A DNA stretch of 40,988 nucleotides, taken from the IMG/VR virus record IMGVR_UViG_3300042731_003861, positions 1 to 40,988 of that record; one strand, written 5' to 3'. Source of the DNA: a virus. The notes under the pieces were generated by a model. That model was not told the origin of the DNA and ran no database searches. It was given only the letters and a program-made list of their open reading frames with translations. A program made the position numbers and the translations under genes. Shown piece after piece: positions 5,555-12,785 of the stretch (within the stretch, counting starts at the first letter, position 1; the number at the start of each line of letters is the position of its first letter).

Positions 5555-5824
5555 ATGGGAGAAAAAGTAAAAATAACAGATTTAATCAAGTATAGAGGTG
5601 ATAAAGCAGGAACAAAGGCTAAAATTGATATTGAACTAATCAGATCAAAAATTGAATCAGAGCTTAGAGAAAGAAAATTATCCAAAGTTGAATTATCAAA
5701 AATGGCTAATATATCACATCAGCTCGTATTTGATTTTTTGAATAAGGATAGCAAAAGAAAGCCATCTTTAGAAAATGTACTAAGAATAATCAATGCATTA
5801 AATCTTAAAATTAAACTTTATTGA
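5555..5824 (+). CDS. XRE-family helix-turn-helix regulator
   Basis: This 89-residue protein has a Cro/CI-type helix-turn-helix near residues 42-62 ('KLSKVELSKMANISHQLVF'), followed by 'KPSLENVLRIINALNL', the usual fourth and fifth helices. It lacks a protease or oligomerisation domain. It could regulate the divergent region at 3731-3964 or the early promoters, or be an antitoxin-like regulator, but no toxin gene is adjacent. Confidence 0.8.
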   Translation: MGEKVKITDLIKYRGDKAGTKAKIDIELIRSKIESELRERKLSKVELSKMANISHQLVFDFLNKDSKRKPSLENVLRIINALNLKIKLY

Positions 5825-5825
5825 T

Positions 5826-6131
5826 ATGGAAACTAAATTTACAAAAGGGAAATGGAGATATCAAGAACCATCACACATATGGAGTCTGCCATATGTCAAT
5901 ATTGGAAACAAGCGTAATATCTTTTGTGAGGGGCACAGTTATGAAGAAGCTGAGGCCAATGCAAAACTAATCGCTGCGGCTCCTGAGTTATTGGAGACAT
6001 CAATTAACAATTTAAATTTAATGAAGCAAATACTAGCGTACAGAGAAATGAATGGGTTGACTATTGGAATAACGTTCTTGAAAACAGCTATTAAAGCCAC
6101 TGAGCAAGCAATCAAAAAAGCAACAGAATAG
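5826..6131 (+). CDS. Conserved phage protein, 'EANAKLIAAAPELLE' family
   Basis: This 101-residue protein opens with 'FTKGKWRYQ' and contains 'EEAEANAKLIAAAPELLE' (about residues 40-57), the hallmark of a widespread phage protein family of unknown function. A helical C-terminus ends 'TEQAIKKATE'. It follows the XRE gene with a 1-base gap and is probably in the same operon. Confidence 0.75.
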   Translation: METKFTKGKWRYQEPSHIWSLPYVNIGNKRNIFCEGHSYEEAEANAKLIAAAPELLETSINNLNLMKQILAYREMNGLTIGITFLKTAIKATEQAIKKATE

Positions 6132-6188
6132 CTTTATTAAAATCATTCTAAATAAGCATAAATTATTGTATATGTGAATTTGATTATA

Positions 6189-6196
6189 TATCTTTA
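6189..6196 (+). promoter_or_regulatory. Early promoter: TTG-N20-TATCTTTA
   Basis: A TTG at 6166-6168, 20 bases, then TATCTTTA, 21 bases before the ATG at 6217. The upstream 'AATTATTGTATAT' also precedes the box at 22382, so the two promoters share their -33 context. The leader ends 'AAGGACATGAAAAC', very close to that at 22415. Confidence 0.65.
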
Positions 6197-6216
6197 TTCT
6201 ATCAAAAATCAAGGAC

Positions 6217-6468
6217 ATGAAAACAAAGATAGACAAATCAAAAGTAATGAAGCTGGCTCACAAAATAGCTAAAAGCTCAACTGGAAACTATGCAGTAAGA
6301 TTATCAGAAGCAATGAAAATTGTTTGGAAATATTTTACTACTGATTACATGAAACTGAAAAGCAATCTTGACAGAACAAAATATTTCTTACTTGATAACT
6401 TCATCAAAAGATTCAAAGAATTAAATATAGTAATAGATAATACAGATTATTCACCATTTTATTCTTAA
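6217..6468 (+). CDS. Small basic hypothetical protein
   Basis: This 83-residue protein starts MKTKIDKSKVMKLAHKIAK and contains 'RLSEAMKIVWKYF'. This pattern (KSxxMKxAHxxxK... SEAMKxxWK) is common in small phage proteins of unknown function. It is the first gene after the 6189 promoter. Lys-rich and helical; possibly DNA-binding. Confidence 0.65.
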   Translation: MKTKIDKSKVMKLAHKIAKSSTGNYAVRLSEAMKIVWKYFTTDYMKLKSNLDRTKYFLLDNFIKRFKELNIVIDNTDYSPFYS

Positions 6469-6471
6469 ACC

Positions 6472-6723
6472 ATGAATAAGGAATTTTTACAAGAAATCAT
6501 AAGAGAAGCATTTGATGCTGTACCATTTAATTATATGTGGGATAATAGTACTAAAAAACGTGATTCTAAATTAATACAACTTGCTATTGATTCAGAATTA
6601 AATCAGGATTTCATTGATGAGCTTAAAAATGATTATTATACTGAATATTCCCAAGAATGGGAGGAAGCCAATCAAGCTGATGATAGAAATGATGAACGTA
6701 AAATAGATAAATTAAACAATTAA
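6472..6723 (+). CDS. Small acidic hypothetical protein
   Basis: This 83-residue protein begins MNKEFLQEIIREAFDAVPFN and ends with a very acidic helical tail ('EWEEANQADDRNDERKIDKL'). The strong negative charge would suit a DNA mimic or a protein-binding inhibitor, but that is speculation. It lies 3 bases after the previous gene. Confidence 0.6.
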   Translation: MNKEFLQEIIREAFDAVPFNYMWDNSTKKRDSKLIQLAIDSELNQDFIDELKNDYYTEYSQEWEEANQADDRNDERKIDKLNN

Positions 6724-6734
6724 AATCAAAAATC

Positions 6735-7025
6735 ATGTTAGTAAAATCATCTTTTAAAGGAACCAAAATGGGTAAATATCAAATTGCAGCCATTTTATTA
6801 AAATTAGGATTATTAACAATTTTTATTTTCAATATTATTATTCCATTTGGAAATGAATTTTTAGAGATAATTCAACAATCTATTGATTCTGAAATATGGA
6901 ATATTAAAGCCATTCTTATTCCAATTGGCAAAATATTATTATATTTTGTAATCCTCACAGCAATAGAAGCTATTATTGTTTTTGCAATTATTTTCCCTTT
7001 AGCAAAATCTGAATTATCCCGATAA
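6735..7025 (+). CDS. Two-helix membrane protein
   Basis: This 96-residue protein has two long hydrophobic helices (about residues 17-40 and 58-90) with a short polar loop between. It is preceded by 'AAAATCAAAAATC-ATG', the local start context. An early-expressed inner-membrane protein of this size could act in exclusion or as an accessory holin. No family recognised. Confidence 0.6.
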   Translation: MLVKSSFKGTKMGKYQIAAILLKLGLLTIFIFNIIIPFGNEFLEIIQQSIDSEIWNIKAILIPIGKILLYFVILTAIEAIIVFAIIFPLAKSELSR

Positions 7026-7027
7026 CA

Positions 7028-7147
7028 ATGTATGATATTTTATTCGCTGGCTATTTCATTAATAGAATCTATTTCGTTATATGTTTTATGATGTACGATG
7101 AAGATGAATTTGATGTGATTGTAGAGTTTAGAATGTCATTAAATTAA
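7028..7147 (+). CDS. 39-residue peptide
   Basis: ATG at 7028, TAA at 7145-7147, filling the gap between 7025 and 7159. The product MYDILFAGYFINRIYFVICF is hydrophobic, then 'MMYDEDEFDVIVEFRMSLN'. A short hydrophobic or amphipathic helix with an acidic tail. No family recognised. Confidence 0.45.
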   Translation: MYDILFAGYFINRIYFVICFMMYDEDEFDVIVEFRMSLN

Positions 7148-7158
7148 AATCAAATATT

Positions 7159-7731
7159 ATGGAAAAAAAAGAATTATTTTCAAAGTATCTCAAAGTTGTA
7201 GATGAAATTGGTAGCATTCAAAAAGATGCTACTAATCCTTTTGCAAAAAGCAAATATTCAACTTTAAGCAATATCCAAAAGCATGTAAGACCTGTTTTAA
7301 ATAAACATTCATTATTATTTACAATGAATTTTACATTAGATTCTCAAATCAATAATATGTACAATTGTATTGCTACATTAATTGATATTGAAACCGAGCA
7401 AAAACATAAATTTTATTATACTATCCCCTATGATGAAACCCAAAAGAATCCAGTTCAAGGATTTGGCTCAACTATGACTTATGGTCAAAGATATGTATAT
7501 GGAATCGTATTTAATATTCCTTTTGATGATGAAGATCCTGATTCGGGAAAAACAAAAGGTGCAAATTGTGAGAAAAAAGAAACTGATTCAAGGGAATGGC
7601 TGAATGAAGGAACAAGCAAATACAAAGATGCTGTTAAATATCTTAAAAATGGAGGTGATATATCAGCCATTGAAAAGAAATATAGAATAAGTAAAAAGAC
7701 AAGAGAGCAATTACTAAATGATTCAATCTAA
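7159..7731 (+). CDS. erf: ERF-family single-strand annealing protein
   Basis: This 190-residue protein matches the ERF (essential recombination function, P22 Erf-like) family, which anneals complementary single strands in phage recombination. Diagnostic stretches are 'IQKDATNPFAKSKYSTLSNI' (about 19-38), 'VRPVLNKHSLLFT', 'GFGSTMTYGQRYVYG' (about 101-115) and the acidic 'DDEDPDSG'. The C-terminal 'YKDAVKYLKNGGDISAIEKK' tail is typical of the partner-binding part. NinB and NinG lie downstream, forming a recombination module. I see no exonuclease partner. Confidence 0.88.
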   Translation: MEKKELFSKYLKVVDEIGSIQKDATNPFAKSKYSTLSNIQKHVRPVLNKHSLLFTMNFTLDSQINNMYNCIATLIDIETEQKHKFYYTIPYDETQKNPVQGFGSTMTYGQRYVYGIVFNIPFDDEDPDSGKTKGANCEKKETDSREWLNEGTSKYKDAVKYLKNGGDISAIEKKYRISKKTREQLLNDSI

Positions 7732-7735
7732 TATT

Positions 7736-7984
7736 ATGGGAGCATCAGGAAAAATGTTTGCAGAAATGCGTGAAAAATATCTAATTGAAGTATCAGATGA
7801 ATATTATAAAGAACACTATGAAGTCTTTAAACATCCGAATACAAAGCATATTAAAACGATAATTGAAGGAGAAGATGAGATGTTTAAAGATGATCCTACT
7901 CATAAAGCTTTATTTAATAATTACATGAAAGCAAGTAAAGCGTTGAGAGATTATAAATATGACAAACGACATAATCATAAATAA
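7736..7984 (+). CDS. Small hypothetical protein
   Basis: I prefer the ATG at 7736 (MGASGKMFAEMREKYL), just after the ERF stop and preceded by the common 'ATATT' context. An ATG at 7718 adds six residues and overlaps ERF. The product is charged and helical ('KDDPTHKALFNNYMKASKAL'). Its position right after ERF suggests a recombination or replication link. No family recognised. Confidence 0.6.
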   Translation: MGASGKMFAEMREKYLIEVSDEYYKEHYEVFKHPNTKHIKTIIEGEDEMFKDDPTHKALFNNYMKASKALRDYKYDKRHNHK

Positions 7985-8121
7985 TGAAATTCTATTTACA
8001 AAATGGAAGAATAGATTCAGTTATATCAGCTTTGAAGTCTTATACCAAACCTGGTAAAGAATATATTGTAATTGTTAAAGAAATTAAAAAACATAAAAAG
8101 AAACGAAATGAGAGAAATTAA
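7984..8121 (+). CDS. Small basic protein (45 aa)
   Basis: ATG at 7984 shares a base with the preceding stop (TAATG). The product begins MKFYLQNGRIDSVISALKSY and ends in 'IKKHKKKRNERN'. The last bases overlap the start of the YopX gene. The coupled overlaps support it. No family recognised. Confidence 0.5.
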   Translation: MKFYLQNGRIDSVISALKSYTKPGKEYIVIVKEIKKHKKKRNERN

Positions 8122-8458
8122 GTTTAGAGCATGGGATGAAAATAAAAATGAATTTATTGATCCTATTTATATGGATGGAATTTTTTATATGGATGAAGAA
8201 TTTAGAAATACTTGCAACAGTGTGGAGCAATTCATTGGACTCAAAGACAAGAACGGGAAAGAGATTTATGAGGGAGATATTTATTTGTCATATGGATATA
8301 TTGTAGTAAATGGAAAACAAAAAAGGCCTAAAAGAATATTGATTATAGAATCAAATATTGAGTCTTGGCATAAAGCATATTGCCTGAATAGTGCAGATAA
8401 CTTAGAAGTAATTGGCAACATTCACGCAAACCCAGAACGTTTAAATAATGAAATTTAA
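8108..8458 (+). CDS. YopX family protein
   Basis: I use the ATG at 8108, because the family begins 'MREIKFRAWDxxxxxF', as seen here. Further YopX marks are 'EQFIGLKDKNGKEIYEGDIY' and the final 'LEVIGNIHANPE'. YopX proteins are small beta-rich phage proteins of unknown function, common in Firmicutes and Bacteroidota phages. Length (116 residues) is normal. It overlaps the upstream peptide by 14 bases and the NinB gene by 11. Confidence 0.88.
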   Translation: MREIKFRAWDENKNEFIDPIYMDGIFYMDEEFRNTCNSVEQFIGLKDKNGKEIYEGDIYLSYGYIVVNGKQKRPKRILIIESNIESWHKAYCLNSADNLEVIGNIHANPERLNNEI

Positions 8459-8861
8459 AATACAAAATACAAGTGATAAAGAATCAATTAAAGCATATAT
8501 TGATTCATTACCTGAAAATCACAGGCATGATGTTAATATAGTGAGATATCGTAAAAAGCGATCATTACCACAAAATAGGCTTTATTGGCTCTGGCTTGCT
8601 TGTATTTCTTTTGAAACTGGAAATGATAAAAATGATTTGCATGATGAATTCAGAAAGCGATATTTGCCGATTAAAGAAACAATAGTATTAGAAATCCGGA
8701 AGAAAAAATTAACTTCTACTACTGAATTAAATTCTAAACAATTCACTCAATATTTAGATAAGATTCAGATATTTGCTTCTGCTGAATTGGGAATTAAATT
8801 ACCTGATCCAACAGATTTATATTTTGAACAATTTTATGAGCAATACAAAGACTATATTTAA
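8448..8861 (+). CDS. ninB: NinB-like recombination protein
   Basis: This 137-residue protein resembles lambda NinB (Orf), which helps load recombinases on SSB-coated DNA. Visible marks are 'RSLPQNRLYWLWLACIS' (about 39-55), 'ETGNDKNDLHDEFRKRYL' and 'SKQFTQYLDKIQIFASAELG' with 'LPDP' near the end. It lies in the ERF-NinB-NinG module, which supports the role. Confidence 0.8.
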   Translation: MKFKIQNTSDKESIKAYIDSLPENHRHDVNIVRYRKKRSLPQNRLYWLWLACISFETGNDKNDLHDEFRKRYLPIKETIVLEIRKKKLTSTTELNSKQFTQYLDKIQIFASAELGIKLPDPTDLYFEQFYEQYKDYI

Positions 8862-8872
8862 AATTAATAATT

Positions 8873-9049
8873 ATGAGAAAATTTAAAAAAATATTAGGCA
8901 TAATGATATTATCATGTGTTTTCATTGGTTTATTTATAGGCACAATGATTGATTCATCTTTTATAAAAGCTTTAATTTTATGGGGGATATCAATTGGTCT
9001 TACTGGAATTGTAATATTTGCTGTGTATTTAATTTTCAATGATAAATAA
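8873..9049 (+). CDS. Two-helix membrane protein (58 aa)
   Basis: ATG at 8873, TAA at 9047-9049. The product has two hydrophobic helices (about 8-25 and 30-54) and a basic start MRKFKKILGIM. It sits between NinB and NinG; its end overlaps one possible NinG start. No family recognised. Confidence 0.55.
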   Translation: MRKFKKILGIMILSCVFIGLFIGTMIDSSFIKALILWGISIGLTGIVIFAVYLIFNDK

Positions 9050-9050
9050 A

Positions 9051-9722
9051 ATGATTGAATCAAAAGAAAGACCATGTAAAGCAATTGGCAATGCAAAAGG
9101 ATTCAAAGGATGCGGAAAATTGATTTTAAAACGCACTTATGGGCTTTGTGATAAATGTTATCGTAATTGGTTGCTTACAACTAAAGAGGGGCAAGAAAAG
9201 CTAAATAAGACAATTCCAAGAGCTAAAAAGAAAGTAAAACAAGATATTAGGCAGGAACAGAGAAAAGCCAAACATGAAGCTAAAAAGAAATCGGAATGGG
9301 AAGCGTTATTGCAAATTGAGATTAATGCGATTGTGAGATTAATTGACCAAGGCAATGGTTGTATAAGCTGCTCACATGCATGGGATGAAATATGGAAAAG
9401 ACAAGCTCAGGCAGGACATTATTATTCTGTTGGTTCAAATCCTACATTAAGATATAATTTATTTAATATTTTTCTTCAATGCCAGCAATGTAATTATTGG
9501 TTCAGTGCTAATGAAAGAGAATATGATAAAGGCATTATCAAACATTATGGGAAAGAAATGTTAGATTATATTAAATCACTTCCTAGAATTTACAAAGAAA
9601 TAAAACTTTCTTCCGAAGAATTGCAACAAAAACTTAAAATAGCTCGTAAGATAAAACGAGAAATCCTACAAGGCAAAAACTACACAAGAAAAGAAATTAA
9701 TAAAAAACTTAAAATTTATTAA
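9051..9722 (+). CDS. ninG: NinG-like recombination protein (Rap/NinG family)
   Basis: I start at the ATG at 9051 (MIESKERPCKAIG); an ATG at 9039 adds four residues and overlaps the upstream gene. The protein has a zinc-like N-terminus ('CKAIGNAKGFKGCG', 'CDKC'), a basic linker, then the NinG core 'GCISCSH', 'AGHYYSVGSNPTLRYNLFNI' and 'QCQQCNYWF'. Lambda NinG/Rap is a structure-specific nuclease acting on recombination intermediates, distantly HNH-like. At 223 residues the length fits. Confidence 0.85.
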   Translation: MIESKERPCKAIGNAKGFKGCGKLILKRTYGLCDKCYRNWLLTTKEGQEKLNKTIPRAKKKVKQDIRQEQRKAKHEAKKKSEWEALLQIEINAIVRLIDQGNGCISCSHAWDEIWKRQAQAGHYYSVGSNPTLRYNLFNIFLQCQQCNYWFSANEREYDKGIIKHYGKEMLDYIKSLPRIYKEIKLSSEELQQKLKIARKIKREILQGKNYTRKEINKKLKIY

Positions 9723-9723
9723 A

Positions 9724-9966
9724 ATGATAAAAGTAAAATACATTAAAACTAAAAATAATCAAATAATTGTTTTTAGCGAGCTTCAAAATCATAGTGATTT
9801 TAAAAATTATGACCCAATAAGCGCAGGATTTATAAGCATTGGCATAAATAATAACAATGTAACTTGTAATTGTTTTGGTAAAAGTATTAGTTTAGGATTA
9901 AATTCTAATCCTGAAGTTGATACTAAACTCGCAAAAAGACAAATATTAGGTCTTGGATATTGGTAA
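9724..9966 (+). CDS. Conserved Bacteroidota phage protein (80 aa)
   Basis: The product has a pattern I associate with a recurring small Bacteroidota phage family: 'KYIKTKNNQIIVFSE', 'SAGFISIGI', then 'CNCFGKSISLGLNSNPEVDT'. It is a small beta-rich protein of unknown function. It starts one base after NinG ends and is probably translationally linked. Confidence 0.7.
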   Translation: MIKVKYIKTKNNQIIVFSELQNHSDFKNYDPISAGFISIGINNNNVTCNCFGKSISLGLNSNPEVDTKLAKRQILGLGYW

Positions 9967-10008
9967 AATTAATCAAAAATTAGAAATTTATAATTAAAAT
10001 CAAAAATT

Positions 10009-10272
10009 ATGAAAAAACAAACAACAACAAGAGAAGCGATTGCAATGTATTTTGAAAAACTTAAATACATGGAGCATTTCAGACTTTATAAAATGTTTAG
10101 ATTTATTTATCGCAAAACTAAACGTAAGCCTACACATGAAACTATTATGCGTGAAATGAGGCGTATGCGATCAGATTACAAAGATATTAATTATCGTGTC
10201 TTAGATTCTGAAAAAGGCTTATACGTAAAATGGCCTTTAAATGAAGATATATTATTAAATGTTAGAAATTAG
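10009..10272 (+). CDS. Small basic helical protein, possible DNA-binding
   Basis: This 87-residue protein begins MKKQTTTREAIAMYFEKLKY and contains 'KRKPTHETIMREMRRMRSDY', a basic helix pair that could be a winged-helix recognition unit, followed by a beta end 'KGLYVKWPL'. Preceded by 'AAAATCAAAAATT-ATG'. No family recognised with confidence. Confidence 0.6.
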   Translation: MKKQTTTREAIAMYFEKLKYMEHFRLYKMFRFIYRKTKRKPTHETIMREMRRMRSDYKDINYRVLDSEKGLYVKWPLNEDILLNVRN

Positions 10273-10276
10273 AATT

Positions 10277-10462
10277 ATGCAAATAATTACAGCGATTGGA
10301 AAAGAATCATCATTTGATATAGGATATAAAATTGATCCTGAATGCTTTGATAGTAAATTTATATGTTTGATCATATTTGATATATTTTGGAATAGAAAAA
10401 CAAAAAGATGGGGCTTTGGATTTGGAATACCATTTATTTTCGGAATAGGGTTTATATTTTAA
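10277..10462 (+). CDS. Small hydrophobic protein
   Basis: I use the ATG at 10277 (MQIITAIGKESSFDIGY); an ATG at 10259 overlaps the previous gene. The C-terminus is hydrophobic and aromatic ('WGFGFGIPFIFGIGFIF'), suggesting membrane insertion. It ends just before the promoter box at 10473. No family recognised. Confidence 0.5.
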   Translation: MQIITAIGKESSFDIGYKIDPECFDSKFICLIIFDIFWNRKTKRWGFGFGIPFIFGIGFIF

Positions 10463-10472
10463 AATAATTTGC

Positions 10473-10480
10473 TATCTTAG
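10473..10480 (+). promoter_or_regulatory. Promoter -7-like box TATCTTAG
   Basis: TATCTTAG is followed by 'CATTGTAAAC'. The same box is found at 18593. No clear -33 TTG is seen. It precedes an attenuator-like hairpin and the HTH gene at 10581, so it probably serves the replication block. Confidence 0.4.
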
Positions 10481-10543
10481 CATTGTAAACAATTTTTATT
10501 AATTGGGTGAACGATTAAAATGATTACTAGCAAAAAAGAACTG

Positions 10544-10563
10544 CCCCTTGTGAAAGCAAGGGG
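10544..10563 (+). terminator. Attenuator-like hairpin within a short leader ORF
   Basis: A 7-bp GC-rich stem (CCCCTTG / CAAGGGG) with loop TGAAAG is followed by TTTT. It lies inside a possible 24-codon leader ORF (10520-10594, beginning MITSKKELPLVKARGF), about 70 bases after the TATCTTAG box and before the HTH gene at 10581. This arrangement could be an attenuator that limits transcription into the replication block. Attenuation is inferred. Confidence 0.55.
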
Positions 10564-10580
10564 TTTTAAAAATCAAAAAC

Positions 10581-10742
10581 ATGAACAAAGTTAAGGAACT
10601 CAAAATAGATCAAACAAGGCTTAGAACTCAAACAGAATATGCTAAAGAAAGAGGCATATCTAAAGCGAGGGTAAATCAACTTATAAAAGCAGGAGAGATA
10701 AAAATAGTAGAAATTAAAGGAGCTACATTGATATATGTGTAG
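10581..10742 (+). CDS. Small helix-turn-helix protein (excisionase/MerR-like)
   Basis: ATG at 10581, TAG at 10740-10742. The 53 residues contain 'TQTEYAKERGISKARVNQLI' followed by 'KAGEIKIVEIKGATLIYV', the helix-turn-helix plus wing seen in excisionase-like and DNA-binding domain 17-type proteins. It could regulate its own region or help at an origin. No integrase is present, so true excisionase function is unlikely. Confidence 0.7.
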   Translation: MNKVKELKIDQTRLRTQTEYAKERGISKARVNQLIKAGEIKIVEIKGATLIYV

Positions 10743-10781
10743 TTATTTTTGGCTTTAAAAATTTAACAATATTAAGCTATT

Positions 10782-11504
10782 ATGTATTATAAAATAGAAT
10801 ATTATACTAAGAAAAGATTTAAAATGCATGATGATGCATACGATAAACTCATAAAATTAGATAACTTATCTAATAAAGAATCAATAAAATATTGCAATGA
10901 AATTGAAAAAAAATTGGAAAAAGAAATAGGCAAATTAGACAAATCGTATATAAACAAACTTACTGGTACATTTATATTAAGAAAAAATAATGAAAATGAT
11001 ATATGGCAACCATATGAAATATGTCAAATATATGTAATAGACTGTCATAATTGTGGAATAGTACTTAGAAAAATAAGTAAAAATTTTAAAAAATGTGTTG
11101 AAAAATCATATTCATTAAGAAAAGGAATATATAAATCTGTTACTATAAATGAAGTTATGGGAATATTTGGATGGGAAAAGCCTGCAAAACAAATTACTGA
11201 TTATGATGAAAGATATTTATATTTTTTTCAAAATGAATTGGGAAGAATAAAAATAGGCAGAGCAGAAAATGTTGAAAATAGATTAAAAGGAATTAGCTCA
11301 CAAGCGGGAATTAAAATATATTTACTTAATAAAATTGAAAATGCTGCTAAATATGAATTTACACTTCATGAATTATTTAAAGAATTTAAATATTCAGGGG
11401 AATGGTTTGTTTTAAATAATAGTCAAATAGAATGGATTTGCTCTTTGAATAAAAAAAATATAAAAAATGAAATAGATTCAATCTCAAATAGTATTAAAAT
11501 TTAA
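10782..11504 (+). CDS. GIY-YIG-superfamily T5orf172/MUG113-domain protein
   Basis: This 240-residue protein has an unrecognised N-terminal part (1-140, with 'CHNCG') and a C-terminal T5orf172-type domain (145-212). The domain shows 'RYLYFFQNELGRIKIGRA' (GIY-YIG equivalent), 'NRLKGIS' with the conserved Arg, 'TLHELF' and 'GEWFVL' with the conserved Glu. T5orf172 proteins are related to GIY-YIG nucleases. It sits between a small HTH gene and the replication genes, and could be a free-standing endonuclease or a DNA-processing factor. It is more AT-rich than its neighbours by eye. Confidence 0.8.
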   Translation: MYYKIEYYTKKRFKMHDDAYDKLIKLDNLSNKESIKYCNEIEKKLEKEIGKLDKSYINKLTGTFILRKNNENDIWQPYEICQIYVIDCHNCGIVLRKISKNFKKCVEKSYSLRKGIYKSVTINEVMGIFGWEKPAKQITDYDERYLYFFQNELGRIKIGRAENVENRLKGISSQAGIKIYLLNKIENAAKYEFTLHELFKEFKYSGEWFVLNNSQIEWICSLNKKNIKNEIDSISNSIKI

Positions 11505-11516
11505 CAATTGTAAACT

Positions 11517-11855
11517 ATGGAAGGGTGGATAAAATTACATAGAATTGTTTTGGATCATTGGATATGGTCTAATGAGAAATATTTTAAAGCCTGGATTTGG
11601 TTTTTAATTCGTGCAAATCATAAGAGCAATAAAATATTGATAGGATCAGAGCTTGTTGAATTAAAAAGAGGGGAATTTATTACTTCGATTTTTAACATTG
11701 CTGAACACACATCTTTAACAACAAGGGGAGTTCGAACATTTTTGCAATTGTTAGAGAATGATGGAATGATAATCAAAAAATCGACAAGCAAAAGAAAAAC
11801 ACATTTCATTAATCACAACTACATCAAAAGTAAATATGATGCTCAATTGTGGTAA
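11517..11855 (+). CDS. Phage replisome-organiser-like winged-helix protein
   Basis: This 112-residue protein begins 'GWIKLHRIVLDHWIWSNEKYFKAWIW', close to the N-terminal domain of phage replication organisers and DnaD-like initiators, then 'LKRGEFITSIFNIAEHTSLT', 'RTFLQLLENDGMI', the winged helix. The usual C-terminal DnaD/helicase-loading part is missing. It is followed by a second initiator-like gene, so the function may be split. Its last bases overlap 11836-11970. Confidence 0.8.
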   Translation: MEGWIKLHRIVLDHWIWSNEKYFKAWIWFLIRANHKSNKILIGSELVELKRGEFITSIFNIAEHTSLTTRGVRTFLQLLENDGMIIKKSTSKRKTHFINHNYIKSKYDAQLW

Positions 11856-11970
11856 ATTCACGAAATTTGATTTAGCTGCTAAACTCGGAATTTCAAGACC
11901 TACACTTGATAGAAGATTAAAAAATAATGATTGGAAAGTAACAGAAATGGTTTTTATTAAATCATTATAA
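11836..11970 (+). CDS. Small helix-turn-helix protein (44 aa)
   Basis: ATG at 11836 (a second at 11839), TAA at 11968-11970, overlapping the upstream gene by 20 bases. The product contains 'FDLAAKLGISRPTLDRRLKN', a clear helix-turn-helix. This may be a stand-alone regulator or the C-terminal part of a split initiator. No family assigned. Confidence 0.6.
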   Translation: MMLNCGKFTKFDLAAKLGISRPTLDRRLKNNDWKVTEMVFIKSL

Positions 11971-12003
11971 TTTTTTTGGCTACTAACCTGTAAAATATTT
12001 AAC

Positions 12004-12783
12004 ATGGCTGGAAGAAAAGATAAAAATATAGTTGATTATTTCCCTCATATGTGTGAACATGGTAAAACAATGTTTATAATAGAGCAAAAACATGGGAATA
12101 ATGGCTATGCCGTATGGTTTAAAACATTAGAAATGCTTGGAAGATCAGAAAATCATTATATTGATTGCAGAAATATAGCTGATTGGGAATTTTTGCAAGC
12201 AAAAATGCAATTAATGTCTGCTGAATTAACAGATATTTACAATACATTATCTAATTTAGGAGCCATTCATAAGGAACTTTGGGAAAATAATAATGTAATT
12301 TGGAGTAATAATTTTATTAAGAATATACAGGATGCATATAAACGAAGAAATAATAAATGTATGCATTTTATAGATTTATGTATACATTTATCCATCAAAT
12401 GCAAACATAAATATGATTCAAATGGTAATATTGTAAGCAAAAAAACACAAAGTAGAGTAAAGGAGAGTAAAGAAGATGAAAGTATAGGGGAAGAAATAAT
12501 TTCTCTATCAGGGAACCATCTTTTTAAAAATTCCCCATATTTTAATAAACAAACTTTATGGGATGCACTTGATGAAAAATATAAGAAATACGATATAGGC
12601 TATTACTATGAACAAATGGTTAATTATTCAGAACAGGGGCATATGTATAAAAATTGGCTTGCTACTTTACGTTCCTGGATCAACAGAGATATAAAAGAAG
12701 GAAATGCAAAAGCAGTACCAAAGAAAAATCAAAATGTTCATACAAGTAAGGCACAGGATTTATTTAAATCTCTAAAATCTTAA
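12004..12783 (+). CDS. DUF4373 (Lin1244/Lin1753-like) replication-initiator-like protein
   Basis: This 259-residue protein opens 'DYFPHMCEHGKTMFIIEQKHGNNGYAVWF', the mark of the DUF4373 N-terminal domain found in phage and prophage replication proteins (known in Listeria and Bacteroidota). A C-terminal helical part ('WLATLRSWINRDIKEGNAK') resembles the DnaD-like end that contacts helicase. Its position just upstream of the helicase supports origin recognition and helicase recruitment. Confidence 0.82.
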   Translation: MAGRKDKNIVDYFPHMCEHGKTMFIIEQKHGNNGYAVWFKTLEMLGRSENHYIDCRNIADWEFLQAKMQLMSAELTDIYNTLSNLGAIHKELWENNNVIWSNNFIKNIQDAYKRRNNKCMHFIDLCIHLSIKCKHKYDSNGNIVSKKTQSRVKESKEDESIGEEIISLSGNHLFKNSPYFNKQTLWDALDEKYKKYDIGYYYEQMVNYSEQGHMYKNWLATLRSWINRDIKEGNAKAVPKKNQNVHTSKAQDLFKSLKS

Positions 12784-12785
12784 TC

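Noticed and set aside
5555-5824. Toxin-antitoxin pair with the XRE protein as antitoxin
   Set aside because: Neither neighbour resembles a toxin; the downstream protein is a known widespread phage family.
10581-10742. True excisionase implying an integrated prophage
   Set aside because: No integrase or attachment site is visible, so I call it only a small HTH protein.
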